Below, piece by piece: positions 42,235 through 50,223 of a DNA stretch of 64,000 bases. Position 1 is the stretch's first letter; each line of letters starts with the position of its first letter. Origin of the DNA: Paraburkholderia silviterrae (GTDB lineage: Bacteria > Pseudomonadota > Gammaproteobacteria > Burkholderiales > Burkholderiaceae); NCBI RefSeq assembly GCF_004353915.1, contig NZ_SMRP01000021.1:62001-126000 (forward strand). Direction: 5' to 3'. The notes beneath the pieces were generated by a model. That model was not told where the DNA came from, did no database searches, and saw nothing but the letters and a program-made list of their open reading frames with translations. The translations under genes and the position numbers were made by a program.

Positions 42235-44679
42235 ATGCAAGAAGCTCCGCCTCCCTCGTCTGTTCCTCCGCCCACGCCGCCCGCGCCGCACAAGCGCAAG
42301 CGGCCCTGGTGGCTCAAGCTGCTGATCGGCTTTTTCGGGCTGATCGTGGGCGCCGCCGCCTGTATGGCGCTCGTGCTCGGCTATGCGCTCATCGTCGCCA
42401 CGCCGAACCTGCCCTCGCTCGACGCGCTCACCGACTATCGCCCGAAGGTGCCGCTGCGCATCTACACGCGCGACCACGTGCTGATCGGCGAATTCGGCGA
42501 GGAGCGGCGCGACATCGTCCATATCCAGGACGTGCCCGAGAACCTCAAGAAGGCGATCCTCGCGATCGAGGACGCGCGCTTCTACGAGCACGGCGGCGTC
42601 GATCTCACGGGCATTGCGCGCGCGGGCTTCGTCGCGCTCACCAACGGCCATGCCTCGCAGGGCGCGAGCACCATCACCATGCAGGTGGCGCGCAACTTCT
42701 TCCTTTCCAGCGAGAAGACCTACACGCGCAAGATCTACGAGATGCTGCTCGCCTACAAGATCGAGTCGAAGCTCTCCAAGGATCAGATTCTCGAGGTGTA
42801 CATGAATCAGATCTATCTGGGGCAGCGCGCCTACGGCTTCGCAAGCGCGGCGCGCGTGTACTTCGGAAAGGATCTGAAAGATCTCACGCTCGCCGAATGC
42901 GCGATGCTCGCGGGTCTCCCGAAGGCACCCTCCGCGTATAACCCGGTCGTCAATCCGAAGCGCGCCAAGGTGCGTCAGGAGTACATCCTCGAGCGCATGC
43001 TGGAGCTGCACTACATCACCCAGCAGCAATACGACGAGGCCGCGAAGCAGCCGCTCGTCGTCAAGGGCGCGGGCAAGGAATTCAGCGTGCACGCCGAGTA
43101 CGTGGCGGAAATGGTGCGCCAGATGATGTACGCCCAGTATCACGAAGAGGCCTACACGCGCGGCCTGAGCGTGGTCACGACCATCGATTCGGCCGATCAG
43201 GACGTCGCCTATCGCGCGCTGCGCCAAGGGTTGATGGACTACGAGCGGCGTCACGGCTACCGCGGGCCCGAGGCGTTCATCGACTTGCCCGACGACGCCG
43301 ACGATCGCGAGCAGGCCATCGACGACGCCCTGCTCGAGCACCCCGACAATGGCGAGCTCGTAGCAGCCGTTGTCACGGCGGCAAGCCCGAAAGAGGTGCA
43401 AGCCACCTTCATGGACGGCAACACTGCCACCCTCAAGGGCGACGGCCTGCGCTTCGCGCAATACAACCTCTCCGCGCGCGCGCAGCCGAGTCAGCGCATC
43501 CGGCCGGGCGCGATCATCCGCGTCGTGCGCAATAATTCAGGAAACAGCGCGGGCGAATGGTCGATCACGCAATTGCCGCAGATCGAAGGGGCGTTCGTCT
43601 CCATCGTGCCGCAGGACGGTGCCATCCGCGCGCTGGTGGGCGGCTTCGACTTCAACAAGAACAAGTTCAACCATGTCACGCAGGCGTGGCGCCAGCCGGG
43701 CTCGAGCTTCAAGCCGTTCATCTACTCGGCCTCGCTCGACAAGGGGCTCGGACCGGCCACCGTCATCAACGACGCACCGCTGTTCTTCAGCGCCGCGGAA
43801 ACGGGCGGCCAGGCGTGGGAGCCGAAGAACTATGGCGGCGGCTTCGACGGGCCGATGACCATGCGCACCGCGCTCATGAAGTCGAAAAACCTCGTGTCGA
43901 TCCGCATCCTCAACCATATCGGCACGAAGTACGCGCAGCAATACATCACGCACTTCGGCTTCGACGCCGCGCGCCATCCGGCCTATCTGCCGATGGCGCT
44001 AGGCGCGGGCCTCGTCACGCCGCTGCAAATGGCGGGCGGCTATGCCGTATTCGCCAATGGCGGCTATCGCGTGAATCCGTATCTGATCGCCGAAGTCACC
44101 GATCAGCGCGGCGTGGTGCTCGCGCAGGCGCAGCCGCTCGTGGCCAGCCAGAACGCGCCCCGCGCGATCGACCCGCGCAACGCGTACATCATGAACAGCC
44201 TGCTGCAAAGCGTCGCGCAACGCGGCACGGGCGCGAAATCGAACGCCCTGAAGCGCACCGACCTCGGCGGCAAGACCGGCACGACCAACGACTCGCGCGA
44301 CGCCTGGTTCGCGGGCTATCAGCACACGCTCGCGGCCATCGCGTGGATCGGCTACGACAATCCGCGCAGCCTCGGCGACAAGGAGACCGGCGGCGGCCTC
44401 GCACTGCCGGTGTGGATCGAATACATGCAAAAGGCGCTCAACGGCGTGCCCGAGTACAAGATGCCGATGCCCGACGGCGTCGTCTCGCTCGGCGACGAGC
44501 TTTACTATGCCGACGCCACGCCGGGCCGCGGCTTCGTATCGACGGTGGGCATCAGCCAGGCCGCACTGGAAGCCCAGTCGAGCGGGACCTCGGGCGCGGG
44601 CGGCGAGCCGGGTCCGGCGCCCGAGCACGTCAACGCGAAGGAGAAGGAAGACATCATGAACCTGTTCCGCGGACACTAG
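42235..44679 (+). CDS. mrcA: Penicillin-binding protein 1A, bifunctional
   Basis: Glycosyltransferase and transpeptidase that polymerises and crosslinks peptidoglycan. 814 residues: short Pro-rich cytoplasmic tail, membrane anchor (about 28-52), GT51 domain (EDARFYEHGGVDLTG, GASTITMQVARNFFLS, KIYEMLLAYKIE), an OB-like insert, and the transpeptidase with SSFK near 489, SKN in LMKSKNLVS, and KTGTTND near 679. All catalytic motifs are intact. The divergent pilMNOPQ arrangement is conserved in many proteobacteria. Confidence 0.96.
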   Translation: MQEAPPPSSVPPPTPPAPHKRKRPWWLKLLIGFFGLIVGAAACMALVLGYALIVATPNLPSLDALTDYRPKVPLRIYTRDHVLIGEFGEERRDIVHIQDVPENLKKAILAIEDARFYEHGGVDLTGIARAGFVALTNGHASQGASTITMQVARNFFLSSEKTYTRKIYEMLLAYKIESKLSKDQILEVYMNQIYLGQRAYGFASAARVYFGKDLKDLTLAECAMLAGLPKAPSAYNPVVNPKRAKVRQEYILERMLELHYITQQQYDEAAKQPLVVKGAGKEFSVHAEYVAEMVRQMMYAQYHEEAYTRGLSVVTTIDSADQDVAYRALRQGLMDYERRHGYRGPEAFIDLPDDADDREQAIDDALLEHPDNGELVAAVVTAASPKEVQATFMDGNTATLKGDGLRFAQYNLSARAQPSQRIRPGAIIRVVRNNSGNSAGEWSITQLPQIEGAFVSIVPQDGAIRALVGGFDFNKNKFNHVTQAWRQPGSSFKPFIYSASLDKGLGPATVINDAPLFFSAAETGGQAWEPKNYGGGFDGPMTMRTALMKSKNLVSIRILNHIGTKYAQQYITHFGFDAARHPAYLPMALGAGLVTPLQMAGGYAVFANGGYRVNPYLIAEVTDQRGVVLAQAQPLVASQNAPRAIDPRNAYIMNSLLQSVAQRGTGAKSNALKRTDLGGKTGTTNDSRDAWFAGYQHTLAAIAWIGYDNPRSLGDKETGGGLALPVWIEYMQKALNGVPEYKMPMPDGVVSLGDELYYADATPGRGFVSTVGISQAALEAQSSGTSGAGGEPGPAPEHVNAKEKEDIMNLFRGH

Positions 44680-44710
44680 GCGCGGCAGCACGCAGGCGCC
44701 ACCATAAAAA

Positions 44711-44735
44711 ATGGGCACCCTCGGGTGCCCATTTT
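44711..44735. terminator. Bidirectional terminator between mrcA and cyaY
   Basis: Stem ATGGGCACC / GGTGCCCAT with a 4-nt loop, flanked by an A run on the left and TTTT on the right, so it can stop transcripts from both strands of the convergent pair. Confidence 0.88.
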
Positions 44736-44789
44736 CACGTTGAGCGTCTTGGCGCTTCACGTCGGATTCACAGCGGCGTCACGGCGACC

Positions 44790-45107
44790 TCAAGGCACGA
44801 ACGTGACCGGCTCGCCGGCCTGCTCGGTCGCATAGGCGGTGAGCGCCGAAAAGAACTCGGTGCCCGAGCGCGTATCGCGCCACTCGCCTTCGATGAACCG
44901 GTAATGAAACCCGCCCGCCTTCGCCGCGATCCAAATCTCGCTCATCGGCGGCTGCAGATTCACGATGATCTTCGTGCGATTCTCGAATTCGAGCGTCAGA
45001 ACGTTGCCGCTGCGCTCGAGTTCGATGTCGGCATCGGCCTCGTCCACGGCGCGCTCCACCGCCGCCAGCACGGCCTCCGCGCGGCTCAGGTAGTCACTAT
45101 CTGGCAT
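44790..45107 (-). CDS. cyaY: Frataxin-like iron donor CyaY
   Basis: Iron-binding regulator of IscS-based iron-sulfur assembly. 105 residues from the ATG at 45107 (MPDSDYLSRAEAVL), site GGTGGAG. The acidic first helix (AAVERAVDEADADIELE) and the beta-sheet (GNVLTLEFENRTKIIVNLQPPMSEIWIAAK) are typical of the frataxin fold. Divergent from lptM-lysA, an arrangement kept from E. coli (cyaY/yifL). Confidence 0.94.
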   Translation of the reverse strand: MPDSDYLSRAEAVLAAVERAVDEADADIELERSGNVLTLEFENRTKIIVNLQPPMSEIWIAAKAGGFHYRFIEGEWRDTRSGTEFFSALTAYATEQAGEPVTFVP

Positions 45108-45142
45108 GCTAAACTCCACCGGTTAATCATTCAGGGACAATT

Positions 45143-45502
45143 ATGCGTGTCAATTTCAGGATGCGCGCACGGACGCCCCGCGTATCGACGACCGGCAAGA
45201 TTCTAGCCGCTTTCGCGATCAGCGCTGTCGCCGCGCTTTCGTTGGCAGGCTGCGGCCAGAAGGGTCCGCTCTACATGCCCAAGGTGCCGCCGCTCCCGCA
45301 GAAGCCTAATTTCGAGACTCAGCCCGACGACAACGCGCAGCAGTCGCCCGAAACAGCAATGCCTGCATCGGGCGCGCAAGCCGGCGAGCTTCCCGACACG
45401 TCGGGCACGCCGCTTACGCTGTCCCCGGATGCCGAACTGAATTCCGCGCCCGCGGTCGCCAGCGGCGCGCAACCTGCTTCCGCTTCAGCCCCGGCTCAGT
45501 AA
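45143..45502 (+). CDS. lptM: Lipoprotein LptM (YifL family)
   Basis: Small lipoprotein that, in E. coli, helps mature the LptD/E translocon for lipopolysaccharide. The 119-residue precursor has a signal peptide and lipobox LAGC (Cys37), directly followed by the family tag GQKGPLYMP; the rest is a Pro/Ala/Ser-rich tail, longer than in E. coli. An in-frame Met at 45161 could also start it. Site AGGGACA. Forms an operon with lysA 46 bp downstream. Confidence 0.9.
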   Translation: MRVNFRMRARTPRVSTTGKILAAFAISAVAALSLAGCGQKGPLYMPKVPPLPQKPNFETQPDDNAQQSPETAMPASGAQAGELPDTSGTPLTLSPDAELNSAPAVASGAQPASASAPAQ

Positions 45503-45548
45503 GCAGCCGCCTGAGCAGAAACCCGCACCGACTCAACCAGACGCTCGC

Positions 45549-46820
45549 ATGACCCAGCCCGCTTTTCACCGTGACAACGGCACGCTCTTCGTCGAAGGCG
45601 TGTCCGCTGCCGATCTCGCCGCACAGTACGGCACCCCGCTCTACGTCTACTCGCGCGCGGCGCTCAGCGCCGCATGGCACGCCTACGCGGACGCCTGCGC
45701 GGGCCGCCGCGCCACGGTGCACGTTGCGGTCAAGGCGAACAGCAATCTCGCCGTGCTCAACGTATTCGCGCGCGAGGGCGCGGGCTTCGACATCGTTTCG
45801 GGCGGCGAGCTTGCGCGCGTGCTGGCAGCCGGCGGCAAGGCGGCGAACACGGTGTTCTCGGGCGTAGGCAAGCACCCCGACGAAATGCGCATGGCGCTCG
45901 AAGCGGGCGTGAAGTGCTTCAACGTCGAGTCGATTCCCGAGCTCGACCGCCTGAACGCCGTCGCGGGCGAGCTGGGCAAGAAGGCGCCGGTCTCGCTGCG
46001 CGTGAACCCGGACGTCGATGCAAAGACGCATCCGTACATTTCCACGGGCCTGAAGTCGAACAAGTTCGGCGTCGCGTTCGACGAGGCGCGCGCGACCTAC
46101 CGCGCGGCGGCTGCCATGCCGCATCTGGACGTGGTCGGCATCGATTGCCATATCGGCTCGCAGATCACCGAAGTCGCGCCGTATCTCGACGCCGTCGACA
46201 AGGTGCTCGAACTCGTCGACCAGATCGAGTCGGACGGTGTGCATATCCACCATGTCGATGTGGGCGGCGGCCTCGGCATCCGCTACGACGACGAAACGCC
46301 GCCCGATATCGGCGAATTCGTGCGCACCGTGCTCGACCGCATCGAGGCGCACGGCGCGAAGACGGGCAAGACCCGCGAGGTGTTCTTCGAGCCGGGCCGC
46401 TCGCTCGTCGGCAATGCCGGCATCCTGCTCACGACCGTCGAGTTCCTGAAGCCCGGCGCGGAAAAGAATTTCGCGATCGTCGACGCCGCGATGAACGACC
46501 TCGCACGCCCGGCCATGTACGAGGCGTATCACGCCATCGAGCCCGTCACCGAGCGCGCCAGCGTCGCGCACACCTATGACATCGTCGGCCCGGTGTGCGA
46601 GAGCGGCGACTGGCTGGGCCGCGAGCGCACGCTCGCGATCGAGGCTGGCGACGTGCTTGCGATCCGCTCGGCGGGCGCGTATGGCTTCGTGATGAGCTCG
46701 AACTACAACACGCGCCCGCGCGCGGCCGAAGTCATGGTCGACGGCACGCGCGTGCACGTCGCGCGCGAGCGCGAGACGGTGCAGCAACTGTTCGCCGGCG
46801 AGTACCTGCTGCCGGATTGA
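45549..46820 (+). CDS. lysA: Diaminopimelate decarboxylase LysA
   Basis: PLP enzyme that makes L-lysine from meso-diaminopimelate. 423 residues. The cofactor lysine is in VHVAVKANSNLAVL (Lys62); other family blocks are HIGSQIT, VDVGGGLGIRY, FEPGRSLVGNAG, the catalytic Cys in VCESGDWLG, and the final AGAYGFVMSSNYNTRPRAAE. Closed by a strong bidirectional terminator. Confidence 0.97.
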   Translation: MTQPAFHRDNGTLFVEGVSAADLAAQYGTPLYVYSRAALSAAWHAYADACAGRRATVHVAVKANSNLAVLNVFAREGAGFDIVSGGELARVLAAGGKAANTVFSGVGKHPDEMRMALEAGVKCFNVESIPELDRLNAVAGELGKKAPVSLRVNPDVDAKTHPYISTGLKSNKFGVAFDEARATYRAAAAMPHLDVVGIDCHIGSQITEVAPYLDAVDKVLELVDQIESDGVHIHHVDVGGGLGIRYDDETPPDIGEFVRTVLDRIEAHGAKTGKTREVFFEPGRSLVGNAGILLTTVEFLKPGAEKNFAIVDAAMNDLARPAMYEAYHAIEPVTERASVAHTYDIVGPVCESGDWLGRERTLAIEAGDVLAIRSAGAYGFVMSSNYNTRPRAAEVMVDGTRVHVARERETVQQLFAGEYLLPD

Positions 46821-46854
46821 GCGGCGCCGGGCGCAACGCGCTTGTGTTGAATGC

Positions 46855-46886
46855 AAAAAAGCGACGCAATCGTGCGTCGCTTTTTT
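46855..46886. terminator. Bidirectional terminator between lysA and msrQ
   Basis: AAAAAAGCGACGCA pairs with TGCGTCGCTTTTTT around an ATCG loop. The A and T runs make it work for both converging genes. Confidence 0.93.
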
Positions 46887-46959
46887 GTTGGCTGCGCGTT
46901 GTTGGCCGAGTTCTGCCGGCCGGGTTTTGTTGCCCGCGAGACGTCCCGTGTGCGGACGG

Positions 46960-47694
46960 CTAGAGGCGCATCGCCGGACGCGCCTTCAGCCGCACGACCA
47001 GCCATGCGCCGATCCGCCAGCCAAGCAGCGCAACCATGATCGCGCCATAGAGCTTGGGCAGCACGAGATCGTGCTTGCCCGCCCGCATCCACCAGAAATG
47101 CAGGATCGCGAGGACGCCGATCGCATAGACCAGCCGGTGCAGCGTCTGCCAGCGGCGGCCGAGCTTGCGCGCCATCGCGCGCGTCGAGGTGACAGCGAGC
47201 GGAATCAGCAGCACGAAGGCCGCGAAACCCACCGTGATGAAGGGCCGCTTGCCGATGTCCTTCAGCATCGCGGCCACGTCGAACCATTTGTCGAACCAGA
47301 TGTACGTGGTGAAGTGCAGCACGGCGTAAAAGAAAGCGTAGAGCCCGAGCATGCGCCTAAAGCGGATCAGCGTGCTCCAGCCCGTGAGCCGGCGCAGCGG
47401 CGTGACCGCGAGCGTGATGCAGAGGAACACGAGCGTCCATAGACCCGTCGAGCGCGTGATGAACTCGATCGGATTGGCCCCGAGCCTGTCCGTCACGCCG
47501 AAGAGCACGATGCGCGCGAGCGGATACCACGCCGCGACAAACACCACGCCCTTCGCCCAAGGCAGCCAGCGCGGGCCGCTGACTGCCGGCCTCGCTTGCG
47601 CCGCGCGAGGGGTCGCCTCGCTCTTCGTGCCGCCTGCCGCAGTCTGTACGCTAGCGCGTGCCGTCGCGCGTGGCGAAACGGTCGTCGATTCCAT
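46960..47694 (-). CDS. msrQ: Heme-binding membrane subunit MsrQ
   Basis: Integral membrane b-type heme protein that feeds electrons to the periplasmic methionine sulfoxide reductase MsrP. 244 residues: about 40 extra N-terminal residues, then six helices with the histidines of FYAVLHFTTYIWFD, WQTLHRLVYAIGVLAILHFWW that bind heme. The ATG at 47694 follows GGAGC. It starts 26 bp after msrP. Confidence 0.93.
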   Translation of the reverse strand: MESTTVSPRATARASVQTAAGGTKSEATPRAAQARPAVSGPRWLPWAKGVVFVAAWYPLARIVLFGVTDRLGANPIEFITRSTGLWTLVFLCITLAVTPLRRLTGWSTLIRFRRMLGLYAFFYAVLHFTTYIWFDKWFDVAAMLKDIGKRPFITVGFAAFVLLIPLAVTSTRAMARKLGRRWQTLHRLVYAIGVLAILHFWWMRAGKHDLVLPKLYGAIMVALLGWRIGAWLVVRLKARPAMRL

Positions 47695-47720
47695 CGGTTG
47701 CTCCACTGCCGCCTCGTAGC

Positions 47721-48722
47721 TCAGAAGTTTTTGCGCAAATCCATGCCCTGATACATCGACGCCACGAGGTCGCCGTAGCCGTTGAACATGAGCGTCTTGC
47801 GCTTGGGCGTGAAAAAGCCGTCCTCGCCGATGCGCCGCTCGGTCGCCTGGCTCCAGCGCGGGTGATCGACGTTCGGATTGACGTTCGAATAGAAGCCGTA
47901 TTCGTTGGACGCGTAGGTATTCCAGCTCGTCGGCGGCTGCTTCTCCACGAAGCGGATCTTCACGAGCGACTTCGCACTCTTGAAGCCGTACTTCCACGGC
48001 ACCACCACGCGCACGGGCGCGCCGTTCTGGTTCGGCAGCACCTGGCCGTAGAGGCCAACGGTGAGCAGCGTGAGCGGGTTCATTGCCTCGTCCATGCGCA
48101 ACCCTTCGGAGTACGGCCAATCGAGGATCGGGTCGGCGAGGCCGGGCATTTGCGAGCGGTCGTCGAGCGTGATGAACTGCACGTATTTCGCGTTGCCGGT
48201 AGGCTGCGCGCGGCGAATCAGCTCGGAAAGCGACACGCCAATCCACGGAACCACAATGGACCAGCCTTCCACGCAGCGGTGCCGGTAGACGCGCTCCTCG
48301 AGCGGCGCGAGCTTGAGAATCTCGTCGATGTCGTAGACCTTCGCGTTCTTCACCTCGCCTTCCACGCTCACCTTCCAGGGGCGCGGGCGCAGCGTGTGCG
48401 CATTTTCGGCAGGGTCGCCCTTGTCGGTGCCGAACTCGTAGAAGTTGTTGTAGGTCGTGATGTCCTTGTAGGGCGTGACCTTGTCGAGCGCGACGAACTT
48501 CGTGTTGGTCTTCGCGCCGAGCTTGAGCGCCTTCGGGTCCGGCGATGAATATTCCGCGAACGCATCGCGCGCGCCGAACATTCCCGTGACACCGCCGAGC
48601 GCAAGCGCGCCCGCTGCCTTCATGATCCGGCGGCGCTGTTCATACACCTTTTGCGGCGTGATCTCGCTCGCGGCGATGTCGTCGCCGTTGAGGATGATCC
48701 TGCTGCTGCGCTTGATCCACAT
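47721..48722 (-). CDS. msrP: Periplasmic methionine sulfoxide reductase MsrP (molybdenum)
   Basis: Molybdopterin enzyme that repairs oxidised methionines in envelope proteins. 333-residue precursor with a Tat signal (RRRIMKAAGALALGG, twin Arg near 30-32) and the molybdenum-ligating Cys150 in YRHRCVEGWS. PWKYGFKSAKSLVKIRF and NEYGFYSNVNPNVDHPRWSQ are family landmarks. Start at 48722 follows AGGAGC. Confidence 0.95.
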   Translation of the reverse strand: MWIKRSSRIILNGDDIAASEITPQKVYEQRRRIMKAAGALALGGVTGMFGARDAFAEYSSPDPKALKLGAKTNTKFVALDKVTPYKDITTYNNFYEFGTDKGDPAENAHTLRPRPWKVSVEGEVKNAKVYDIDEILKLAPLEERVYRHRCVEGWSIVVPWIGVSLSELIRRAQPTGNAKYVQFITLDDRSQMPGLADPILDWPYSEGLRMDEAMNPLTLLTVGLYGQVLPNQNGAPVRVVVPWKYGFKSAKSLVKIRFVEKQPPTSWNTYASNEYGFYSNVNPNVDHPRWSQATERRIGEDGFFTPKRKTLMFNGYGDLVASMYQGMDLRKNF

Positions 48723-48841
48723 GTTGTTGCTCCTGTCCCGGCGATCCATCAAGGATTGGACCCGCCGCGCCCGCGCGCCGTTCGGGGCCCACCACTACCG
48801 GGCAAACGCACGCCATCCACAATCCTTCCCGCCTGGCCAAC

Positions 48842-48875
48842 AAAAAACCGCCGGAGCGCAAGGCATCCAGCGGTT
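48842..48875 (-). terminator. Rho-independent terminator after ccsB
   Basis: Minus strand: ACCGCTGGA and TCCGGCGGT pair (one G-U) around a 10-nt loop, followed by TTTTTT. It separates the cytochrome c maturation genes from msrPQ, so msrPQ needs a promoter in the remaining 120 bp. Confidence 0.88.
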
Positions 48876-48924
48876 AGTTCGTTGCGTGGGCGGCTGCGGT
48901 TACACCACGCGCCATTACCGGGCG

Positions 48925-50160
48925 TTACAGCTTGCCGTAGCTATGCAGGCCCGAGAGGAACATGTTCACGCCGAGGAAAGCGAAGGTCGTGACGAGCAGG
49001 CCCGTGAGCGCCCACCAGGCGGCCACGCCGCCGCGCAGCCCCTTCATGAGGCGCATGTGCAGCCAGGCCGCGTAGTTGAGCCACACGATCAGCGCCCAGG
49101 TTTCCTTCGGGTCCCAGCTCCAGTAGCCGCCCCAAGCCTGCGCGGCCCACAGCGCGCCGAGAATGGTGGCGATGGTGAAGAACGCGAAGCCGACAGCGAT
49201 CGACTTGTACATGACGTCGTCGAGCACGTCGAGCGCGGGCAGGCGGTCCGCCAGCACGCCGCGCTCCTTCATGATGTAGGCCACGCCCACCATCGCCGAG
49301 AGCGCGAAGCTGCCGTAGCCGATGAAGTTCGCCGGCACGTGGATCTTCATCCACCAGCTTTGCAGCGCGGGCACGAGCGGCTGGATCTGCTGCGCGTCGC
49401 GCGAGATCGAATACCACATCAGGAAGCCCACGGCCGCGCTGATCACGAGCAGCACGAACGCGCCGAGCGAACGCGTGTTGTAGTGCTTTTCGTAATACAG
49501 ATAGAAGAGCGCCGTGATGAGGCTGAACAGCACGAACACTTCGTAGAGGTTCGAGATGGGAATATGGCCGACGTCCGCGCCAATCAGGTAGGACTCGTAC
49601 CAGCGCACCATCAGGCCGACGAAGCCCATCAGCACCGCCGCCCACGTGAGCTTCGAGCCGATCGACCCGCCCGAGGGCGAGCGCGAGAGCAAACCGACCC
49701 AATAGAAGAACGTCGCGAGCACGAAGAGCGCGCTCATCCACAGGATGGCCGACTGGCTCGAGAGGAAGTACTTGAGGAAGAACGCCTGATCGGCGCGCGC
49801 GAGGTCGCCCTGGTAGATCTGGATCGCGCCAATCGAGAGCACGGCGATGGCCGCCATCAGGAGGCGCGCCGGCTTCCAGCGCCAGCCGAGCACGACGAGC
49901 GCCGGCACCGTGCCGCAGAGCACCAGCTTGTCGTAGTAATTCATATGCGCGTGATAGCGCGAGAGCGCGAAGCCCGCGCCCGCTACCAGCGCCAGCGCGA
50001 ACAGCCAGTCGAGTGCCGTGAGACGGCGCAGGAAGGGCCGTTCGTCGAAGAAGGCCTCTGCGTGGGGATCATGCGCGAGCGTTGCGTCGCGCGCCGCAGC
50101 GGCAGCCGCGCGGTCGGCGCGGCTCGTTTGCGCGGAAGAAGTAACCTGAGTCAAGTCCAT
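48925..50160 (-). CDS. ccsB: Cytochrome c maturation protein CcsB (WWD family; CcsA/ResC in other schemes)
   Basis: Heme-handling subunit of system II cytochrome c maturation. 411 residues, about eight helices; the tryptophan-rich WWD loop is GGYWSWDPKETWALIVWLNY near 330-350, with flanking periplasmic histidines (NYAAWLHMRLMKGL, MKIHVPANFIGYG). Works with ResB 63 bp upstream to export heme and attach it to apocytochromes. First 35 residues are cytosolic and not conserved. Confidence 0.94.
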   Translation of the reverse strand: MDLTQVTSSAQTSRADRAAAAAARDATLAHDPHAEAFFDERPFLRRLTALDWLFALALVAGAGFALSRYHAHMNYYDKLVLCGTVPALVVLGWRWKPARLLMAAIAVLSIGAIQIYQGDLARADQAFFLKYFLSSQSAILWMSALFVLATFFYWVGLLSRSPSGGSIGSKLTWAAVLMGFVGLMVRWYESYLIGADVGHIPISNLYEVFVLFSLITALFYLYYEKHYNTRSLGAFVLLVISAAVGFLMWYSISRDAQQIQPLVPALQSWWMKIHVPANFIGYGSFALSAMVGVAYIMKERGVLADRLPALDVLDDVMYKSIAVGFAFFTIATILGALWAAQAWGGYWSWDPKETWALIVWLNYAAWLHMRLMKGLRGGVAAWWALTGLLVTTFAFLGVNMFLSGLHSYGKL

Positions 50161-50223
50161 GGGCTTACCGGTGTCGATCGTGAGTTTCCGTGGATCGCGT
50201 CAATCGTTTGAATGGCGCGTGGA